This document shows positions 5,286-8,104 of a stretch of 8,104 nt of DNA, piece by piece (position 1 is the first letter of the stretch; each line of letters begins with the position of its first letter). Both the position numbers and the translations under genes were made by a program. Under the pieces are notes generated by a model. The model worked only from the letters and a program-made list of their open reading frames with translations. It did no database searches and was not told the DNA's origin. The DNA comes from Caldilineaceae bacterium (GTDB lineage Bacteria > Chloroflexota > Anaerolineae > Caldilineales > Caldilineaceae): NCBI GenBank assembly GCA_015494005.1, contig WGCB01000457.1, forward strand, positions 1 to 8,104. Reading direction: 5' to 3'.

Positions 5286-8104
5286 ATGACCCATTCCCAT
5301 CGTTTGCATCGACACGCCTGGCTCCTGGGATTGCTCCTGAGCCTGCTGCTGGCCGGGCTGCCCAGCCCCGCCTGGGCCCAGGCCGGGGACGACGACCCGG
5401 ACAAGCCGGTGGTGGAAACCCTGGAGGAGGCCCGGCAGGCCATCGTCCAGATCGAGGCCTTCGGCACCTTCGTGGACCCGGAGGAGGGTCTGCGCTACAA
5501 CACCGCAGGCCGGGGCTCCGGCTTCATCATCGATAAGTCCGGCCTGGCCGTGACCAACAACCACGTGGTCACCGGCGCCGCCTTCGTCAAAGTCCAGCTG
5601 GCCGGGGAAGAGCAACCTCGCAGCGCCAAGGTGGTGGGCGTCTCCGAATGTGCGGACCTGGCCGTCATCGACATCGACGGGGAGGGCTTCCCCTACCTGG
5701 AATGGTATCCGGAGCGCATCAAGGTGGGCCTGGAGGTCTACGCGGCCGGCTTTCCTCTGGGCGACCCGGAGTTCACCCTGACCCGGGGCATCGTCTCCAA
5801 GGCCCGGGCCAGCGGCGACACGGCCTGGGCCTCCGTGCCCCGGGTCATCGAACACGACGCTCGCATCAACCCAGGCAACTCCGGCGGCCCCCTGCTGGAC
5901 GAGGAAGGCCGGGTGGTGGGGGTGAACTATGCGGGCAACTCCTCCACCGGCCAGTTCTTCGCCATCAGCAAGGACCTGGCCCAGGAGATGGTGGCGGAGC
6001 TGGCCACGGGCAAGGACATCCTCTCCATCGGCATCAACGGCGAGGCCATTCTGCTGGACGAGCAGACCACAGGCATCTGGGTGGCCTCGGTGGACTCGGG
6101 CTCCCCCGCGGACCAGGCAGGCATCCAGCCCGGGGACATCATCCTCTCCATGGAGGGGCTGCTCCTGGCCACCGACGGCACCATGGCCGACTACTGCAAC
6201 ATCCTGCGCAGCCACGATCCCACGGACGTGCTGGAGGTCCGGGTCTACCGCCCCAGCACCCAGGAGGTCCTGACCGGACAGATCAACGGTCGCCCCCTGG
6301 AGGCCAGCTTCGCCTTCGATCAGCTGGAGGATCCGGAAGCCGCCACCCTGGAGGAGGAAGGCCAGCAGGCCGGCGCGGTGAGCTACGATGAGTACGTGGT
6401 GGTGACCGACGACACCGGGACCATCGCCGCGGAGATCCCCGCGGCCTGGGCCGACACCAACGGCGGCACCTGGACCGACGCGGAGGATGAGCCTCTGGGG
6501 GTCTCCATCGCCGCGGCCCAGGATCTGCAGGCCTTCTACGACACCTGGACGGAACCGGGGCTCTTCATCGGCCTGTCCGAGCGCCTGGCCCAGGAGTTCA
6601 CGCCGGCCGAGTATCTGGACCAGGAGGATTTCTCCAACATCTGCGAGTACGACGGGCGCAAGGAGTACTCGGACGACATCCACACCGGGTTCTACGACCT
6701 CTGGCTCAAGTGCGACGGCGAGGACAACCTCTTCCTGAGCCTGGCCATGACCCCGGAGACCGGCGAGTATCTGGTCCAGATCCAGATGGTGCTCATCTCC
6801 GACGCCGACCTGGAGGCCCTGGACCACGTGCTGACCAGCTTCAGCGTGGCCCAGCCCCAGGCGGAGGAGAAGGCCGAGCTTCCCGATCCCCGGGACTACG
6901 TGGACCTGAGCGACCGAGAGCTGACCTACCGCCTGGTGGAGACACCGGCCATCGTCTTCCTGGCGCCGGAGGAGTGGACGGATGTCCAGGACGAGCCCTG
7001 GATCATGAACGACCAGGTCATCGGGCGCGTGGTCAAGGCGGCCCCGGACATCCAGGCCCTGGAGGAGAGCTGGGATGCCTCGGGGGTTTCCTTCTACATC
7101 TCGCCGGTGCTGGTCACCGAGTTCACGTCGGAGGAGCTGCTGGACATCCTGGCCTACGAGGCCTGCACCTACGAGGACGATCCCTTCGAGTTCGAGAACA
7201 CCCTGGGCGACTTCCACTACACCGGGCTGGTGAACATCGGCTCCCAGTGCGGCGGCGAGGACGGCTCGGTCCTGGCCACCCTGGTGGCTGTGCCCGACGA
7301 CGAGGAATACCTGGTGATCATGGAGTTCCAGATGCGGGAGAAGGTGGAGGCGGAGGCCCTGGAAGTCGTGGGCACCAGCTTCTTCGTCCCGGACGTCGAC
7401 GTGCTCCTGGAAGCCGACACCCAGGAGACCGACGGCTACACCACCCTCCAGGACGACTTCGGCTTCATCCGCATGGAGGTGCCGGCCAGCTGGCAGGAGA
7501 CGGTCTTCGAGCCCTGGACCCTGGACGGGGAGGCCGTGGGGCTGCAGCTGGCCGCCACGGAGGACCTGGAGAGCTATGACACGGACTGGTCCCAGCCAGG
7601 CATGATCTTCCGGGTCTCCAAGGAGTTCGGCACCATTTCCGATGCAGGGAAGATCCTGGACCAGCTCACCTTCGAGGACGACTGTGAGTACGCGGACCGC
7701 TTCGCCCTGGAGAAGGAGGGCTACACCGGGGAATACGATGTGTGGGTGAACTGCGGCGAGGCCAACTCGGTCTTCGCCCTGGTGGTGGCCAGCCCCGAGG
7801 ACGACGCCGACCTCCTGATCCTCCTGGAGATGTCCATCCCGGACAGCGACAGCTTCGACGTCTTCCAGCGCATCCTGGACAGCTTCCAGGTGGACATCGA
7901 CCAGGACATCGCCGAGCTCATGGTGGCCCTCCAGGCCCAGCAGGAAGCCGAGGCCCAGGCAGAGCCCGAGGGCGGCGTCCCCGAGTTGGGCGCGGTGGAA
8001 CCGGTGGCCATCGTCCAGGTCAAAGCCCTGAACGTGCGCCAGGGCCCAGGGACCAACTATCCTCGCCAGGGGGTGGTGGAGAAGGGCGACCGACTGCGGG
8101 TGGA
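5286..8104 (+). CDS. Secreted HtrA/DegP-like (S1C) serine protease with PDZ, three repeated domains and SH3b (3' end beyond window)
   Basis: The visible 939 codons start at ATG 5286, with AGGAG five bases upstream. Residues 1-31 are a Sec signal peptide (hydrophobic 11-25, PSPAWA before cleavage). The trypsin-like domain (about 45-240) has an intact triad: His93 in TNNHVV, Asp124 in ADLAVI and Ser199 in GNSGGP, with HtrA-like spacing. A PDZ domain (about 245-335) contains SPADQAGIQPGDIILSMEG. Three homologous acidic domains follow (366-521, 540-701, 717-869), each with PxxW, a second Trp about 32 residues on, a Cys pair and an SFxV end. An Ala/Glu/Gln-rich linker (about 875-900) leads to an SH3b domain containing LNVRQGPGTNYP (915-926), truncated at residue 939. 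Family members degrade or refold damaged envelope proteins. SH3b suggests binding to the cell wall; the repeats may bind substrates or ligands. Substrate is unknown. Confidence 0.95.
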   Translation, partial: MTHSHRLHRHAWLLGLLLSLLLAGLPSPAWAQAGDDDPDKPVVETLEEARQAIVQIEAFGTFVDPEEGLRYNTAGRGSGFIIDKSGLAVTNNHVVTGAAFVKVQLAGEEQPRSAKVVGVSECADLAVIDIDGEGFPYLEWYPERIKVGLEVYAAGFPLGDPEFTLTRGIVSKARASGDTAWASVPRVIEHDARINPGNSGGPLLDEEGRVVGVNYAGNSSTGQFFAISKDLAQEMVAELATGKDILSIGINGEAILLDEQTTGIWVASVDSGSPADQAGIQPGDIILSMEGLLLATDGTMADYCNILRSHDPTDVLEVRVYRPSTQEVLTGQINGRPLEASFAFDQLEDPEAATLEEEGQQAGAVSYDEYVVVTDDTGTIAAEIPAAWADTNGGTWTDAEDEPLGVSIAAAQDLQAFYDTWTEPGLFIGLSERLAQEFTPAEYLDQEDFSNICEYDGRKEYSDDIHTGFYDLWLKCDGEDNLFLSLAMTPETGEYLVQIQMVLISDADLEALDHVLTSFSVAQPQAEEKAELPDPRDYVDLSDRELTYRLVETPAIVFLAPEEWTDVQDEPWIMNDQVIGRVVKAAPDIQALEESWDASGVSFYISPVLVTEFTSEELLDILAYEACTYEDDPFEFENTLGDFHYTGLVNIGSQCGGEDGSVLATLVAVPDDEEYLVIMEFQMREKVEAEALEVVGTSFFVPDVDVLLEADTQETDGYTTLQDDFGFIRMEVPASWQETVFEPWTLDGEAVGLQLAATEDLESYDTDWSQPGMIFRVSKEFGTISDAGKILDQLTFEDDCEYADRFALEKEGYTGEYDVWVNCGEANSVFALVVASPEDDADLLILLEMSIPDSDSFDVFQRILDSFQVDIDQDIAELMVALQAQQEAEAQAEPEGGVPELGAVEPVAIVQVKALNVRQGPGTNYPRQGVVEKGDRLRV
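6381..7892 (+). repeat. Three tandem copies of an unrecognised protein domain inside the protease
   Basis: The copies occupy protein residues 366-521, 540-701 and 717-869. Aligned landmarks are PxxW with Trp388, Trp564 and Trp736; the second Trp421, Trp596 and Trp768; the first Cys453, Cys627 and Cys800; the second Cys476, Cys655 and Cys823; and the ends SFSV, SFFV and SFQV. Copies 1 and 3 are closest (YDLWLKC versus YDVWVNC). Copy 2 has five extra residues between its cysteines. The DNA copies have diverged strongly, so the triplication is old. The pattern xxPxxW at the start of a beta-rich unit is reminiscent of PsbP/Mog1-like folds, which is only a guess. Confidence 0.85.

Noticed and set aside
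5172..7217. A 681-codon open frame on the minus strand opposite the protease gene
   Set aside because: It mirrors the protease codons in high-GC DNA: strong G/C preference at third positions suppresses stops on the antisense frame. Its product is a Gly/Val/Leu/His-rich string with no domain, while the plus strand gives a complete catalytic triad, PDZ and signal peptide.

Overview
This looks like the end of a metagenomic or draft-genome contig from a GC-rich bacterium, most likely a Chloroflexota member (Caldilineae/Anaerolineae-like). That placement is inference. It rests on the strong G/C preference at third codon positions, on a secreted protein whose C-terminus is a Pro/Thr-rich linker followed by LYLPLVNR (an ending I recall as common in secreted Chloroflexota proteins), and on the gene families present. 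No rRNA or single-copy marker gene is available to confirm it.

Layout, left to right. Positions 1-26 are not biological: they are the Nextera/Tn5 sequencing adapter (end of the Read 1 arm plus the 19-bp mosaic end). The adapter cuts the 3' end of a minus-strand gene (27-927) for a helix-hairpin-helix DNA-binding protein with a Pol-beta-type N-terminal domain and no polymerase domain. Its leader (928-1093) carries a consensus extended -10 promoter and a 14-bp direct repeat. Two hairpins (1190-1225 and 1245-1259) lie just past the next operon and probably end it.

Positions 1278-4516 hold a two-gene minus-strand operon: a DUF1800 protein (upstream, 4516-2744) followed 68 bp later by a DUF1501 protein (2675-1278). 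Both have twin-arginine signal peptides, so they are probably folded in the cytoplasm and exported together. This pair is widespread in bacteria, but its molecular function is not established. Its 5' leader (about 4531-4667) contains a degenerate array of a GATCCACGC-like core, unusually close to the Shine-Dalgarno sequence.

A 769-bp divergent intergenic region (4517-5285) separates this operon from a large plus-strand gene (5286 to the window end) that is still open at the right edge. It encodes a secreted HtrA/DegP-type (S1C) serine protease with an intact His-Asp-Ser triad and one PDZ domain. These are followed by three tandem copies of an unrecognised domain of about 155-175 residues, each with a conserved Cys pair, and then an SH3b domain cut by the window end. 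This architecture is the most interesting item in the window. Overall the window encodes cell-envelope or export functions (operon and protease) beside one DNA-binding protein. No mobile element, CRISPR array, RNA gene or defence system is visible.
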